Shown: one piece after another, positions 8,565 to 16,620 of the stretch
Layout of the letters: the number at the start of each line of letters is the position of its first letter
How positions within the stretch are numbered: position 1 is the stretch's first letter
Source: CBDCYS01 sp965226245
Lineage (GTDB): Bacteria; Acidobacteriota; Terriglobia; Bryobacterales; UBA6623
Direction of reading: 5' to 3'
NCBI GenBank assembly: GCA_965226245.1
Contig: CBDDCL010000013.1
Span: 1 to 64,000 of the forward strand
DNA length: 64,000 nt
Notes under the pieces: generated by a model
What the model saw: only the letters and a program-made list of their open reading frames with translations
Databases searched by the model: none
Told to the model about the DNA's origin: nothing
Position numbers and translations under genes: made by a program

Positions 8565-9326
8565 TCAGCCCAAAGAGTGAGCCCGCTTCTTCTTGCTCTG
8601 GATCAGACGGAAGCTTTCGCCGTTCATCTCTAGAATATGAACGTGGTGCGTGAGGCGATCGAGCAGGGCGCCGGTCAGCCGCTCGGAGCCGAAGACCTCC
8701 GTCCATTCGTTAAACGGCAGATTCGAGGTGACCAGCGTCGAGCCCTGTTCGTAGCGCTGGGAAAGCACTTCGAACAATAACTCCGCTCCGGTCTTCGATA
8801 GCGGCACGTAGCCCAGTTCATCGACGATCAGCAGATCCTGCTTGGCCAACTGCTTTTGACATCGCAGCAAGCGCCGTTCATCTCGGGCTTCGAGCAGCTC
8901 ATTGACCAGTGCCGCCGCTGTTGTGAAGCGTGTTCGATAGCCGCGCTGACAAGCCGCCAGTCCCAACGCCAAGCCGATGTGCGTTTTGCCCGTGCCGGAA
9001 TTACCCAGTGCCAGCACGTTTTCGCGGCGGTCGATAAACTCACAGCGCGCCAGTTCCAGCACCAGCTTCTTGTTCAACGCTGGCAAGGACGGGAAGTCGA
9101 AAGTGTCCAGACTCTTGGTCACGGGAAACTTCGCGGCCTTGATGCGGCGCTCGGTGGCCCGCTGTTCACGGTCGAGCAGTTCCAGCTCGCAGAGTTGTTG
9201 CAGGAAGCTCCTCGAATCCAAGCTCTCGGCGGCGCATTGCCGCGCCAGTTTGTCGTACTCGCGCAGGAAGGTTGGCAGCCGCAACGCTTTCAAATGCGCT
9301 TCGAGCAGAAGTTTCGACCTCGCCAT
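8565..9326 (-). CDS. istB: IS21 transposition helper ATPase
   Basis: A 253-residue AAA+ ATPase of the DnaC/IstB family with Walker A GNSGTGKTH and Walker B LLIVDELGY. It begins MARSKLLLEAHLKALRLPTF. The ATG at 9326 shares one base with the istA stop (TGATG), the usual IS21 coupling; the longer frame up to 9773 lies inside istA and is discarded. IstB loads or regulates the IstA transposase at target DNA. It appears intact. Confidence 0.92.
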   Translation of the reverse strand: MARSKLLLEAHLKALRLPTFLREYDKLARQCAAESLDSRSFLQQLCELELLDREQRATERRIKAAKFPVTKSLDTFDFPSLPALNKKLVLELARCEFIDRRENVLALGNSGTGKTHIGLALGLAACQRGYRTRFTTAAALVNELLEARDERRLLRCQKQLAKQDLLIVDELGYVPLSKTGAELLFEVLSQRYEQGSTLVTSNLPFNEWTEVFGSERLTGALLDRLTHHVHILEMNGESFRLIQSKKKRAHSLG

Positions 9327-10825
9327 CACCCCCCTCCTTGTGCCAGCAGTGCCAAATAGTCCGCAGCGGAGGTTTGCTCCACCTGGGCTGCCGGCAGGTG
9401 CGGATACTTCGTCAAGTCCAAGCGCGGCGGCCGTTGCTCGATGCGGCACAGCACTAAGTGCCTGACTGCATCCAAGCCAATCGCTCCCAACTCGCAGGCT
9501 TGGCGCACCGCCGCGGCAACGTGCTCGAATCGGAAGTCCTCCAGTAATCGCAATACCTGCACGTACTCGCGCTTGCCTGGCTTTCCCAACCGTGCCTCGA
9601 GCAAACGTCTCAAGCACGTGAACTGTTCGGGCAGCTCCCAGCCCGCCAACGGGGCCGCTTGATCGAGCGCGTTGGTCTTGCGTTCCAGCAGTGCTAGGTA
9701 ATGCAGCGGATCGAAGATCAACTCTTCGCGTTCGTAACTGCGCCGGTGGCGCGCGATCTCTTCGCTGCCACAACAGATCACGATTTCATCGACGTAGCCT
9801 TTCAGCAACACCTGGCGATGTCCGTAGCGTGTGGGCGCCGAGTAGTCGTTGGCGCGATAGCGCACCAATGACAGCGACGTCACCCGCGTGGTGCGTTTGT
9901 CGCAGGCGTCATAGGGCGTGGGCGGCAAGGGCAACAACGCTTGGCGGTCACGCTTGAAACGTTCCTCAATCGTTTCGGTGTGCCGCCGCAAGCGCCGCTT
10001 ACGATTGTTGAGGCACTGCGCTTCGAGCTGCTCGTTGAACGCTTCCCAGCTTGGAAACCTTGGCGCCGGCACCATGAAGTTCCGCCGGGCATAACCGACC
10101 AGTCCTTCCACCTTTCCCTTGTCGTTGCCTTTGCCCGGACGCCCGAAACGATCGGAGAATAAATAGTGCGACTGCAGTTCACTGAACACCCTGGTCCGCT
10201 TGCGCCTGCCGTCGCCCAGAATCCTCGCCACCGCCAAGGTCGTGTTGTCGTAGAGGATGCTGCGTGGCACGCCGCCGAAGTACCGAAACGCTGCGTTGTG
10301 CCCCTCGCAAAACGCTTCCGTCGTCTCGGCCGGGAAAGCTTTTACGAAAACGTCATCGCTATGCGGCAGATAGACCACCAAGTAGTGCGCCTTGCGCTGT
10401 ACGCCGTCAATGACCACCAGAGCTTCACCGAAGTCGGCCTGGGCATCGCCCGGCGGATGCACCAGCGGCACGAACATCTCTTGCCCGCCGAGCTTCTTGT
10501 CGCGAACATAGTCCTTGACGATCGTGTAACCGCCGGTGAAATCGTACTCGTCGCGCAAGCGGTCGAAGATGCGTTTTGCGGTGTGGCGTTGTTTCTTCGG
10601 ACGTTCCTGATCGTCGATGAGGATCTGATCGACGATTCCGGTGAAGGGATCCAGCTTCGGCCTCTGCGCTGGTTGGCGCCGCCGATAGCCCGGCGGAGTG
10701 GCGTAGCGCAACATCTTGCGCACCGTCCCTCGCGCCAGGCCAAACCGTTTGGCGGCCTCGCGCTCACTGAGCCCTTCGATAAAGACACTGCGCCGTACTT
10801 GAGCGTATAGCTCCACGCGATACAT
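9326..10825 (-). CDS. istA: IS21 transposase
   Basis: A 499-residue DDE transposase. The start at 10825 (MYRVELYAQVRRSVFIEG) is preferred over 10870 because GAGAGGG precedes it. It has an N-terminal helix-turn-helix (EREAAKRFGLARGTVRKML) and an RNase H-fold core with acidic residues in DFGEALVVIDG, ILYDNTTLAV and KGKVEGLVGYARR. The C-terminal region is basic. It is translationally coupled to istB and has no evident disruption. Confidence 0.92.
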   Translation of the reverse strand: MYRVELYAQVRRSVFIEGLSEREAAKRFGLARGTVRKMLRYATPPGYRRRQPAQRPKLDPFTGIVDQILIDDQERPKKQRHTAKRIFDRLRDEYDFTGGYTIVKDYVRDKKLGGQEMFVPLVHPPGDAQADFGEALVVIDGVQRKAHYLVVYLPHSDDVFVKAFPAETTEAFCEGHNAAFRYFGGVPRSILYDNTTLAVARILGDGRRKRTRVFSELQSHYLFSDRFGRPGKGNDKGKVEGLVGYARRNFMVPAPRFPSWEAFNEQLEAQCLNNRKRRLRRHTETIEERFKRDRQALLPLPPTPYDACDKRTTRVTSLSLVRYRANDYSAPTRYGHRQVLLKGYVDEIVICCGSEEIARHRRSYEREELIFDPLHYLALLERKTNALDQAAPLAGWELPEQFTCLRRLLEARLGKPGKREYVQVLRLLEDFRFEHVAAAVRQACELGAIGLDAVRHLVLCRIEQRPPRLDLTKYPHLPAAQVEQTSAADYLALLAQGGG

Positions 10826-10949
10826 CCCTCTCGTGTCCCACAAACACCACAGGAATGTTCGCTGGACCACTCGGACGGTCTACTTTTACTCCGCCCAAAA
10901 GCAGCTTCGATTCGCCGCTCTATGGTCTAGTTTCGCTCCGCCGTTCTCA

Positions 10950-11117
10950 GATGGTCGCGTATTGTCTAGCGCAGCTTTGGTTTCTGCACTCGTAGCCCCT
11001 TACGACCGCACCGAGCTCCGGGAACGTAAGCCGCGCAGGGTCCATGGTCAGAGCTTTGTAGGCCGGGACGCACGCGTCGCAGAAGACCTTAAGTTCTTGA
11101 TCTGCGGTTGTCGCCAT
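10950..11117 (-). pseudogene. Small Cys-pair protein, truncated by IS21
   Basis: From ATG 11117 the frame reads 56 residues (MATTADQELKVFCDAC..., later YECRNQSCARQYATI), and the first three bases of the IS21 right end then supply a TGA. CDAC and C-x4-C pairs suggest a zinc-ribbon fold. The missing 3' part is not found at the other end of the IS. Function unknown. Confidence 0.5.
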
Positions 11118-11231
11118 TATGGCCTCCGGTGTCCCTCGCCGTCATCCTAACAGGGTTTGACAGGACGGGGAACTTGTGTCTGTGTGGGTCGCAAATGTTG
11201 CGTGGTTTGGGTCCTGGGTTTTGTCGGCAGA

Positions 11232-11277
11232 ATTCGAGACCCGAGGTCACGGATTTTGCACGTCCGGGGTCTCGAAT
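11232..11277. other. 11-bp inverted repeat upstream of the sigma factor
   Basis: ATTCGAGACCC at 11232-11242 is perfectly complementary to GGGTCTCGAAT at 11267-11277, with a 24-base loop. It lies about 100 bases before the favoured sigma-factor start and could be a leader hairpin or a binding site. A TTGACA-like element lies at about 11156. No tRNA fold was found. Confidence 0.4.
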
Positions 11278-11376
11278 CTTTCAGGATATGCGGGTCGCGG
11301 AAAATGGCGGTGGCTGAGGGGAAAAGGCGCGAGGGGCTTGGGTGAGTGGTTGCTGTTGGTTGGGTGTGGGCGTAGA

Positions 11377-12933
11377 ATGGCGTCTGTTGGAGACCGAAAT
11401 CGGCAATTCACATTCAGAGGTCGGAACTCAGTGAACGCGTTCTCATCCCACTTGAAGCATAGTGAATTGTCGCGCGCCAGGACGTCGCTGGCGCCGAAGG
11501 ACGTGTCTGAGTTAGAAGAGTCGGGTTGGACGGGAGACCACGACGCGGACGCCCTGGCGGCAAGGCCATCTGCCCCGCAAGACGGCGTGCGCTTGTACCT
11601 TGCCGCAGCGGGTGCGGTATCGCTACTGAATCGGGAGGACGAGATCCGGCTGGCAAGGCGCATGGAGCGCGGCAGTCGACGATTGAGAAAGGCGCTCTCG
11701 CGGACGCCCTGGATGTGGAATCAGATGTTGGAGCTGCATGAAGATCTCAGGAACAAGCGAGTGAACCTACGGTATCTGATCGACGTCCTGGGCAAGGTGC
11801 CCGACTCTTCGGCAAGGGCCAGAGCGGCAGCCAGCGTCCGTCGAAAGTGCGCTCATATCGTTCAATTGATTCCAGAAATCGAGGAGCTGGCCACAAAGGC
11901 CGAGGCTCGGTCCAAGGCCAGCGAGGCCGTGCAGCGTAGATGGGCCTGGAGGGTGGCGAGAGAGAGAGTCCAAATCTCGCGCCGCATCCGTAAAATGCCT
12001 CTGAAGTGCGACGTTTGGTACGCCTACTGCAAAGAATTTGAACGGGCGGTACCTGAACTGTCGAAGAAAGCGGCGAAGGCCGCCGGCAAGGCAAGGTCCA
12101 GGAAACCTGCCCGGCAGGAGGGCCGCGTTGTGATGACGAGGGCCGAAATCAAGCGGACCATGGCGTTCATCCGAGCAGGGAGACGCGAGGTCGAGCAAGC
12201 TCGAAAGGCTCTCGTCGAAGCGAACCTACGCCTGGTCGTCGCGGTCGCCAAGAAATATGCGAATCGGGGCTTGGATTTCCTGGACTTGCTTCAGGAAGGC
12301 AACCTGGGGTTGATGCGCGGGGCCGAGAAGTTCGATTACCGCCGGGGCTTCAAGTTTTCGACGTACGCCTACTGGTGGATTCGGCAGGCGATCACGCGCT
12401 CTCTGTCAGATAAGTCGCGAACCATGCGCCTGCCGGTCCACATGAACGAACTGCTCAACAAGTTCCTGCGGGCTGTTCGGCAGCTCGAAAGGGAGCTTTT
12501 CCGCCCGCCAACGAATGAAGAAATCGCACGGCGTATGGAGGTGACAGTCCAACAAGTCGAAACGCTGCGGTCGATCTCCCGAGGCCCGCTTTCACTGGAT
12601 ACTCCCATTGGAGCGGACGGTGAATCGGTGCTGGGTGATGTGTTGAGGGACCAAGGGGCACTCTCGCCAATCCATGGGGCGATCGAGTCGGACATTGGTG
12701 AGCAAACCGCTGGTGTGCTCAAGACTTTGTCTCCCAAGGAAGAGAAGGTGATCCGGATGCGTTTTGGAATTGGCTTCGATCGGGACCGAACACTGGCAGA
12801 GATTGGTCGAGAGTTCGGGGTTACCCGGGAGCGGATCCGCCAGATCGAGGTGAAAGCTATGGGCAAGCTTCGGGAGCCCCAGCGCGCGGGGCGGTTGCGT
12901 GCGCTAACGGCTGCCAGCCACGTCCCCATCTAG
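11377..12933 (+). CDS. RpoD-like primary-type sigma-70 factor, divergent
   Basis: About 518 residues. Region 1.2 (VRLYLAAAGAVSLLNREDEI) is followed by a basic non-conserved region, region 2 (NLRLVVAVAKKYANRG, DLLQEGNLGLMRG, FSTYAYWWIRQAITRSLSD), region 3 (NEEIARRMEVTVQQVE) and region 4 (LSPKEEKVIRMRFGIG, TRERIRQIEVKAMGKLR). Substitutions such as SDKSRTMRLPVHMNELL and LREPQRAGRLR make it unlike a standard housekeeping RpoD, so it is probably an extra paralogue. The start is uncertain: ATG 11377, or GTG 11430 with AGAGGT upstream. The frame stays open back to 11176 but reads poorly. Confidence 0.88.
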   Translation: MASVGDRNRQFTFRGRNSVNAFSSHLKHSELSRARTSLAPKDVSELEESGWTGDHDADALAARPSAPQDGVRLYLAAAGAVSLLNREDEIRLARRMERGSRRLRKALSRTPWMWNQMLELHEDLRNKRVNLRYLIDVLGKVPDSSARARAAASVRRKCAHIVQLIPEIEELATKAEARSKASEAVQRRWAWRVARERVQISRRIRKMPLKCDVWYAYCKEFERAVPELSKKAAKAAGKARSRKPARQEGRVVMTRAEIKRTMAFIRAGRREVEQARKALVEANLRLVVAVAKKYANRGLDFLDLLQEGNLGLMRGAEKFDYRRGFKFSTYAYWWIRQAITRSLSDKSRTMRLPVHMNELLNKFLRAVRQLERELFRPPTNEEIARRMEVTVQQVETLRSISRGPLSLDTPIGADGESVLGDVLRDQGALSPIHGAIESDIGEQTAGVLKTLSPKEEKVIRMRFGIGFDRDRTLAEIGREFGVTRERIRQIEVKAMGKLREPQRAGRLRALTAASHVPI

Positions 12934-13044
12934 CGATGAACGGGCATGGGTCGCTGAGAGTCACACTCGCGGCGGAGGCCCGGGTCAGGGGTCACTTGTG
13001 GCATTTGTCAGAGCTTATGGACGCCTGATACGTTAACCGTCGTC

Positions 13045-13335
13045 ATGGCTAAATGCACAGTTAAGAACGATCGACTTGTGATCATCGAAGAGATTACCAG
13101 CTATGGCGACATTCGAATAGAGCGCCGTGGAGATAATTGGAACGCTACCCCACGCCAACAAGGATTCGGGAGCGGGTGGGCTCCCACTCGCTGTGGAGCT
13201 GTCTGGAAGTTCCTGTCTCAAATCATGGGCGATACGGATCAATCGCGGTCCATCTACGATGACGCTGCAGCGGCAATCGTTGAACAGTTCCCAGAAGACT
13301 CCCCATCTCCACGCCAAGACCTCACTACCAGGTAG
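13045..13335 (+). CDS. Hypothetical protein, 96 aa
   Basis: The frame reads MAKCTVKNDRLVIIEEITSY, then DIRIERRGDNWNATP, ending in a Ser/Pro-rich tail. There is no recognisable domain and no strong ribosome-binding site. Base composition resembles neighbouring coding DNA. It may be a small accessory gene or chance. Confidence 0.35.
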   Translation: MAKCTVKNDRLVIIEEITSYGDIRIERRGDNWNATPRQQGFGSGWAPTRCGAVWKFLSQIMGDTDQSRSIYDDAAAAIVEQFPEDSPSPRQDLTTR

Positions 13336-13921
13336 TGCTCCGCTGGACATTTTCCGGGAACACCCGTGCGTGAGTTTCTGGGAGAAAAAGGAGTCTCTCG
13401 ACCCCGGACAGGCCAATACAAATTGTGAAACAGCGAGAACCGCGGAGAGAGGGTACCGAGCAGATTGGTGTAAAAATGTACGCTAAGACATCAAGAGCGG
13501 CCAGTAAGTGCTTTAAATAGAAGGTCTTGCGGAGTGTCCGTGCCAAGCTCTCGAATGCCATTTGGTGCTCAGGTTTTTCCCCCTTACCGCCGGGATGGTT
13601 TTGAGATCAGCTTGACCTAGAAAGCTCTCAATCTATTGGACTTGCTGGCGGGAACCTGAAGAGGGCCAGGTTCAGAACAGCTCCGTTAGCGTACGATTTT
13701 CCCCGTTTCGTGAACTGACCCCGAAGAGAGTCAACAGGTCATCTCCCAGCCGTTCATTCTCCAAAAGAGCGACCCGGGTAAACGGTAAGGCTGTGGTAAC
13801 TTGGGGTGGTGCAAGGTTCTACGGTTATGGCGCTTTTTTACAGCTTTACGAGGATGTTTGCGACTCATTTGTGAGGATGAACATTACTCCTTAAGTTTGA
13901 GAGAGGGGTGAGTAGGTAAGC
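13336..13921. other. Non-coding stretch
   Basis: No gene is seen in these 586 bases, which are AT-richer than their surroundings. The 12-mer AAACGGTAAGGC occurs near 13778 and again near 13980, inside the next gene. It may be the leader of the downstream phage-like gene. Confidence 0.4.
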
Positions 13922-14536
13922 ATGCCACGTCGAAAGACGCCCAATATCGTTGTTGGTAAGAAAAGGTCCTGCCGTTCGATAAACGGTAAGGCAGTAAACG
14001 GTGAGGCTGACGGAACAAACAGTTTCCGGGGCAATCTCCTTAAGCGTTCCAACAAGAAGGTTGACTTTAGCAAGCGACCATCGCCGTACAAGCCAGTTCC
14101 TGCAGGACAAAAACGGCGGGGTCGCAAGCCCACGCCTATTGATTGGGACAAGGTGACGGAGTTGGCTGCGGATCACTGTACGGTGGAAGAAATTGCGGAG
14201 CACTTCGGTATTGCTAGGCAGTCGCTGGCCGCTAGACGGGAATTTCCTGCATACTATAAAAAAGGCTATCACGAAGGTAACATCAGCCTGCGGAGGCTTC
14301 AGTTTGCTATAGCAGAGTCGGGTAATCCCACTATGCTCATCTGGTTGGGTAAGCAGTGGCTGAATCAATCCGATCGTCCAGATCAGCGCATGTCCGGTCC
14401 CGATGGTGGTCCTATGCAGGTTCAGCAAGCGGACTTGTCTAAGCTCACTACCGACGAGTTGTTGCAGTTGCAAGCGCTGCTGAAGAAGTGTGGAGTTCCT
14501 CAAGTTCGGGCTCACAGGGACGCTGACCCTCAGTAA
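13922..14536 (+). CDS. Phage-type HTH DNA-binding protein (terminase small-subunit-like)
   Basis: A 204-residue protein with a long basic N-terminus (MPRRKTPNIVVGKKRSCRS), an HTH-like segment (CTVEEIAEHFGIARQSLAAR) and the block ISLRRLQFAIAESGNPTMLI with WLGKQWLNQSDRPDQ. That block is typical of proteins encoded next to phage large terminases. No large terminase follows; a recombinase lies convergent downstream. It is probably an isolated phage or integrative-element gene. GTGAG precedes the start. Confidence 0.6.
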   Translation: MPRRKTPNIVVGKKRSCRSINGKAVNGEADGTNSFRGNLLKRSNKKVDFSKRPSPYKPVPAGQKRRGRKPTPIDWDKVTELAADHCTVEEIAEHFGIARQSLAARREFPAYYKKGYHEGNISLRRLQFAIAESGNPTMLIWLGKQWLNQSDRPDQRMSGPDGGPMQVQQADLSKLTTDELLQLQALLKKCGVPQVRAHRDADPQ

Positions 14537-14659
14537 ATCGATTCAGCAGTGCGTTCAGACATTCGCTCGTTCGTTCGCTGCTTGCCGAAATAGAGTCCAT
14601 CTTTCTGTTCATATCGGGCCCGGACGGACAATCTTGAAAAATCCGTGACATGGCGCCGA

Positions 14660-15598
14660 CTAGGGCAGCTGATGGGTTTCGACCTCGAGTCCCAGCCGAT
14701 CACAGGGGGCGTCGTGGAGGTTCTGGCGGACGCCGAGGTAGCGTTCGGTGGTGAGGATGGAGGCGTGGCCCAGGGAGAGCTGGATCTGCTCGAGAGCGGC
14801 TTGGCCTTTGTGGGCGAGTTTCGCAAAGGTGCGCCGCAGGTCGTGGGGGGTGATCTTGACTCCGATCCGCTCGCCGTATTCCACCACCGTCTCGAACACC
14901 GACTGCGCCCTCATCGAGTCGTGGCTGATGCGGCCGCCCTTGTTGATGGCCCGCAGCACGCGGCCCCCGGAGGTGCCGGCGGCTTGTATCCATTCATCGA
15001 GCGCCGCTTTGGCCCAGGAGGGCATCGGAACAGTGCGGATGCGGCCGTGCTTGCCAACCAGATCGACGATCACCCAACGCCCCTCGCGCTGCTCGATATC
15101 GGAGAGGTCGAGCTGGGCGAGTTCCCCGCGCCGCAGGCCGCAACCGAGCAGCAGACAAAGCAGCACACGGTCGCGTTTACCCTTCAGCGTCGAGCGGTCG
15201 GGAGCCTCCAGCAGCTCGAGGGCTTGCGGCCGGGTCAGCCAGTTCCCCGCCCTGACCCCCGAGCGTTTGGCGCCCTTGACCCGTCCGATCGCGGCGGCCA
15301 TGGCGGGATCGAGCAAGGCGTTGTCGGCGGCCTCGATCGCCAGCTTTTTGAGGGCCGCCAGGCGCAGGTTGATCGAGGATGGGGCCAGTTCCCTGCCCTC
15401 CAGATCGGAACGATAGCGCTGCACCGTCGCCTTCGTGAAGCCACCCCCACCCGCCGCGGCTTGATACCAACCGAAAAACTCCCCCAGGGCGTGCTGATAG
15501 GCGCGGCGGGAGTGCTCGCTCGAGAGGCTGTCCAGGACCAGGGCGATGAGCGGACCGAAGTCTTTTGCAGCCCCCTCGACCAGCGCCCGCGTGCTCAT
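14660..15598 (-). CDS. Tyrosine recombinase (Xer/phage integrase family)
   Basis: A 312-residue protein with an N-terminal SAM-like core-binding domain (residues about 15-100) and a catalytic domain containing the expected residues: Arg in LGCGLRRGELAQL, HDLRR, LGH and the nucleophile Tyr in TERYLG. The start is ATG 15598, which overlaps the HNH gene by 4 bp (ATGA); the longer frame to 15658 lies in that gene. It probably recombines at the dif-like site 0.4 kb upstream. Confidence 0.88.
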   Translation of the reverse strand: MSTRALVEGAAKDFGPLIALVLDSLSSEHSRRAYQHALGEFFGWYQAAAGGGGFTKATVQRYRSDLEGRELAPSSINLRLAALKKLAIEAADNALLDPAMAAAIGRVKGAKRSGVRAGNWLTRPQALELLEAPDRSTLKGKRDRVLLCLLLGCGLRRGELAQLDLSDIEQREGRWVIVDLVGKHGRIRTVPMPSWAKAALDEWIQAAGTSGGRVLRAINKGGRISHDSMRAQSVFETVVEYGERIGVKITPHDLRRTFAKLAHKGQAALEQIQLSLGHASILTTERYLGVRQNLHDAPCDRLGLEVETHQLP

Positions 15599-15969
15599 AG
15601 CCTCACGACGTCGGAGAACTGCAGCTGAGGCGCGGTGCCGGGGTGCTGCTCCCCCCACAACTCGACCAACGCCTCAGGGATCCAGCGGCTCATGCCTTGG
15701 AGGCGATGGAGCCGCGCGTGGCAGGCGGCGCAGAGGGTGATCAAGTTGTCGTAGGTATGCCGCGGATGGCGATGATGGACCACCAGCCAGGCGCTGCCCC
15801 CGCAGACGCGGCACTGCTGGTGGTCGCGGGCGAGGATTTTCTCGCGCAGTCCCCCGAAGCGGGCCCGGGAGCGGGCGCGCCCCTGATAGCATCGCTGACA
15901 CCAGCTCCCGCAAAACAGCTGGCAGCTGCCGCAGGGGCAGCAGAGGGGGATTTGGGGGTTAGGGGGCAT
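15595..15969 (-). CDS. HNH endonuclease-like protein coupled to the recombinase
   Basis: A 124-residue protein with a Cys-rich N-terminus (CCPCGSCQLFCGSWCQRC), then an HNH motif: CRVCG, the VVHHRHP core and LITLCAACHARLHR. The zinc Cys pairs and both catalytic His positions appear present. It is the first gene of a two-gene unit with the tyrosine recombinase, sharing ATGA. An HNH enzyme so tightly coupled to a Xer-type recombinase suggests a role in excision, integration or element exclusion, but that is inference. Confidence 0.75.
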   Translation of the reverse strand: MPPNPQIPLCCPCGSCQLFCGSWCQRCYQGRARSRARFGGLREKILARDHQQCRVCGGSAWLVVHHRHPRHTYDNLITLCAACHARLHRLQGMSRWIPEALVELWGEQHPGTAPQLQFSDVVRL

Positions 15970-15972
15970 AGG

Positions 15973-16203
15973 CTACCTATAGCCTACCATAAGGTTGATT
16001 ATCATAGGTGATTTTACGCTCCGTAAAAATCTCATTACGCACAACTGTGTGTTAACGTACAGCAAGTAAGGAAAACCCTCCTGCCGCCACAACCCCATTC
16101 GTTGCTTCACCTTCCCCGCACCATCGAGGAACTCCGCCGGCTCCAGGTCCCCGTCCTCGACCGTGCCGTGATCGAAAAACTCGATGCGCCAATATCGAGG
16201 CAA
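15973..16203 (-). CDS. Possible Gp49/HigB-like toxin N-terminal remnant
   Basis: The 76-residue frame starts MPRYWRIEFFDHGTVEDGDL and continues PAEFLDGAGKVKQRMGLW, which resembles the first half of Gp49/HigB-type toxins (xVEFY...PVEEFLDSLP.KV). The rest does not continue the family and overlaps the dif-like site, so the gene is broken or not real. The remainder of 16010-16299 shows nothing else. Confidence 0.25.
   Translation of the reverse strand: MPRYWRIEFFDHGTVEDGDLEPAEFLDGAGKVKQRMGLWRQEGFPYLLYVNTQLCVMRFLRSVKSPMIINLMVGYR
15982..16009. other. dif-like Xer recombination site (11-6-11)
   Basis: GCCTACCATAA, spacer GGTTGA, TTATCATAGGT. The two 11-base arms are inverted copies matching at 8 of 11 positions, with the ATAA/TTAT ends that border the 6-base centre in known dif sites. 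It sits 13 bp upstream of the HNH/recombinase operon. Another TAGGCTA/TAGCCTA repeat lies between it and the start codon. Confidence 0.6.
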
Positions 16204-16299
16204 GGACCAACCAATTGGGAGCAGATGACAAAAACCCTTCCTGAACGGGGGTGGATCACAACGTTTCGATCTACGGCTTTAACTGGGGGGATCGACTTT

Positions 16300-16612
16300 A
16301 TGGCCCGACTGACTGATCAGGAACAACAAGAGATCATCCACTTTATCGAAGCTGATAAATCCCTGCCGGACAAGTGTCGTTTTTGCTCTTCCAGGACAAG
16401 CCCGAGGTCGTGTTGGTCTGGAAAGACAAGACCAACGAAGTATGCAGCACGGTGCTGCCATTTCAGACCATCGAGCGGGTTGACGAACCACGGGCCAAAG
16501 CCACAGCGGACACCGCATTACGAGGTGACCTGTTCGCGACAGATGTGCGCGGCCGACAGCTTAAAGGTTGGACAGCGATGCTTACCGGAAGCTCAACTTC
16601 GAAGATTAACAG
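16300..16612 (+). pseudogene. N-terminal remnant of an adenine DNA methyltransferase
   Basis: Starting MARLTDQEQQEIIHFIEADK then SLPDK, the frame must shift by one near 16375 to continue FLLFQDKPEVVLVWKDKT, TVLPFQTIERVDEPR and RGRQLKGWT. This block resembles the N-terminus of Mod/site-specific DNA methyltransferases. The SAM-binding and catalytic domains are missing. The gene breaks off just before the SbcD-like operon, suggesting that operon replaced or joined a restriction-modification locus. Confidence 0.55.
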
Positions 16613-16620
16613 GTTGACCA

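Larger units (their letters stand above)
8396..10949. mobile_element. IS21-family insertion sequence, complete
   Basis: The left end TGTCAAGGGCGGAGTAAA (8396) and the right end, read inward from 10949 as TGAGAACGGCGGAGCGAA, are related terminal repeats. Each is followed by a second internal copy of the GGCGGAG...AAAAGTAGACC motif, typical of the multiple terminal repeats of IS21. It contains istA and istB. The flanks (GATCGAC and GATGGTC) are not an exact target duplication, and the two interrupted genes differ in strand and family. A deletion or recombination after insertion is therefore likely. Confidence 0.85.

Noticed and set aside
14645..15628. 327-aa plus-strand frame
   Set aside because: Antisense shadow of the tyrosine recombinase, which has all catalytic motifs.
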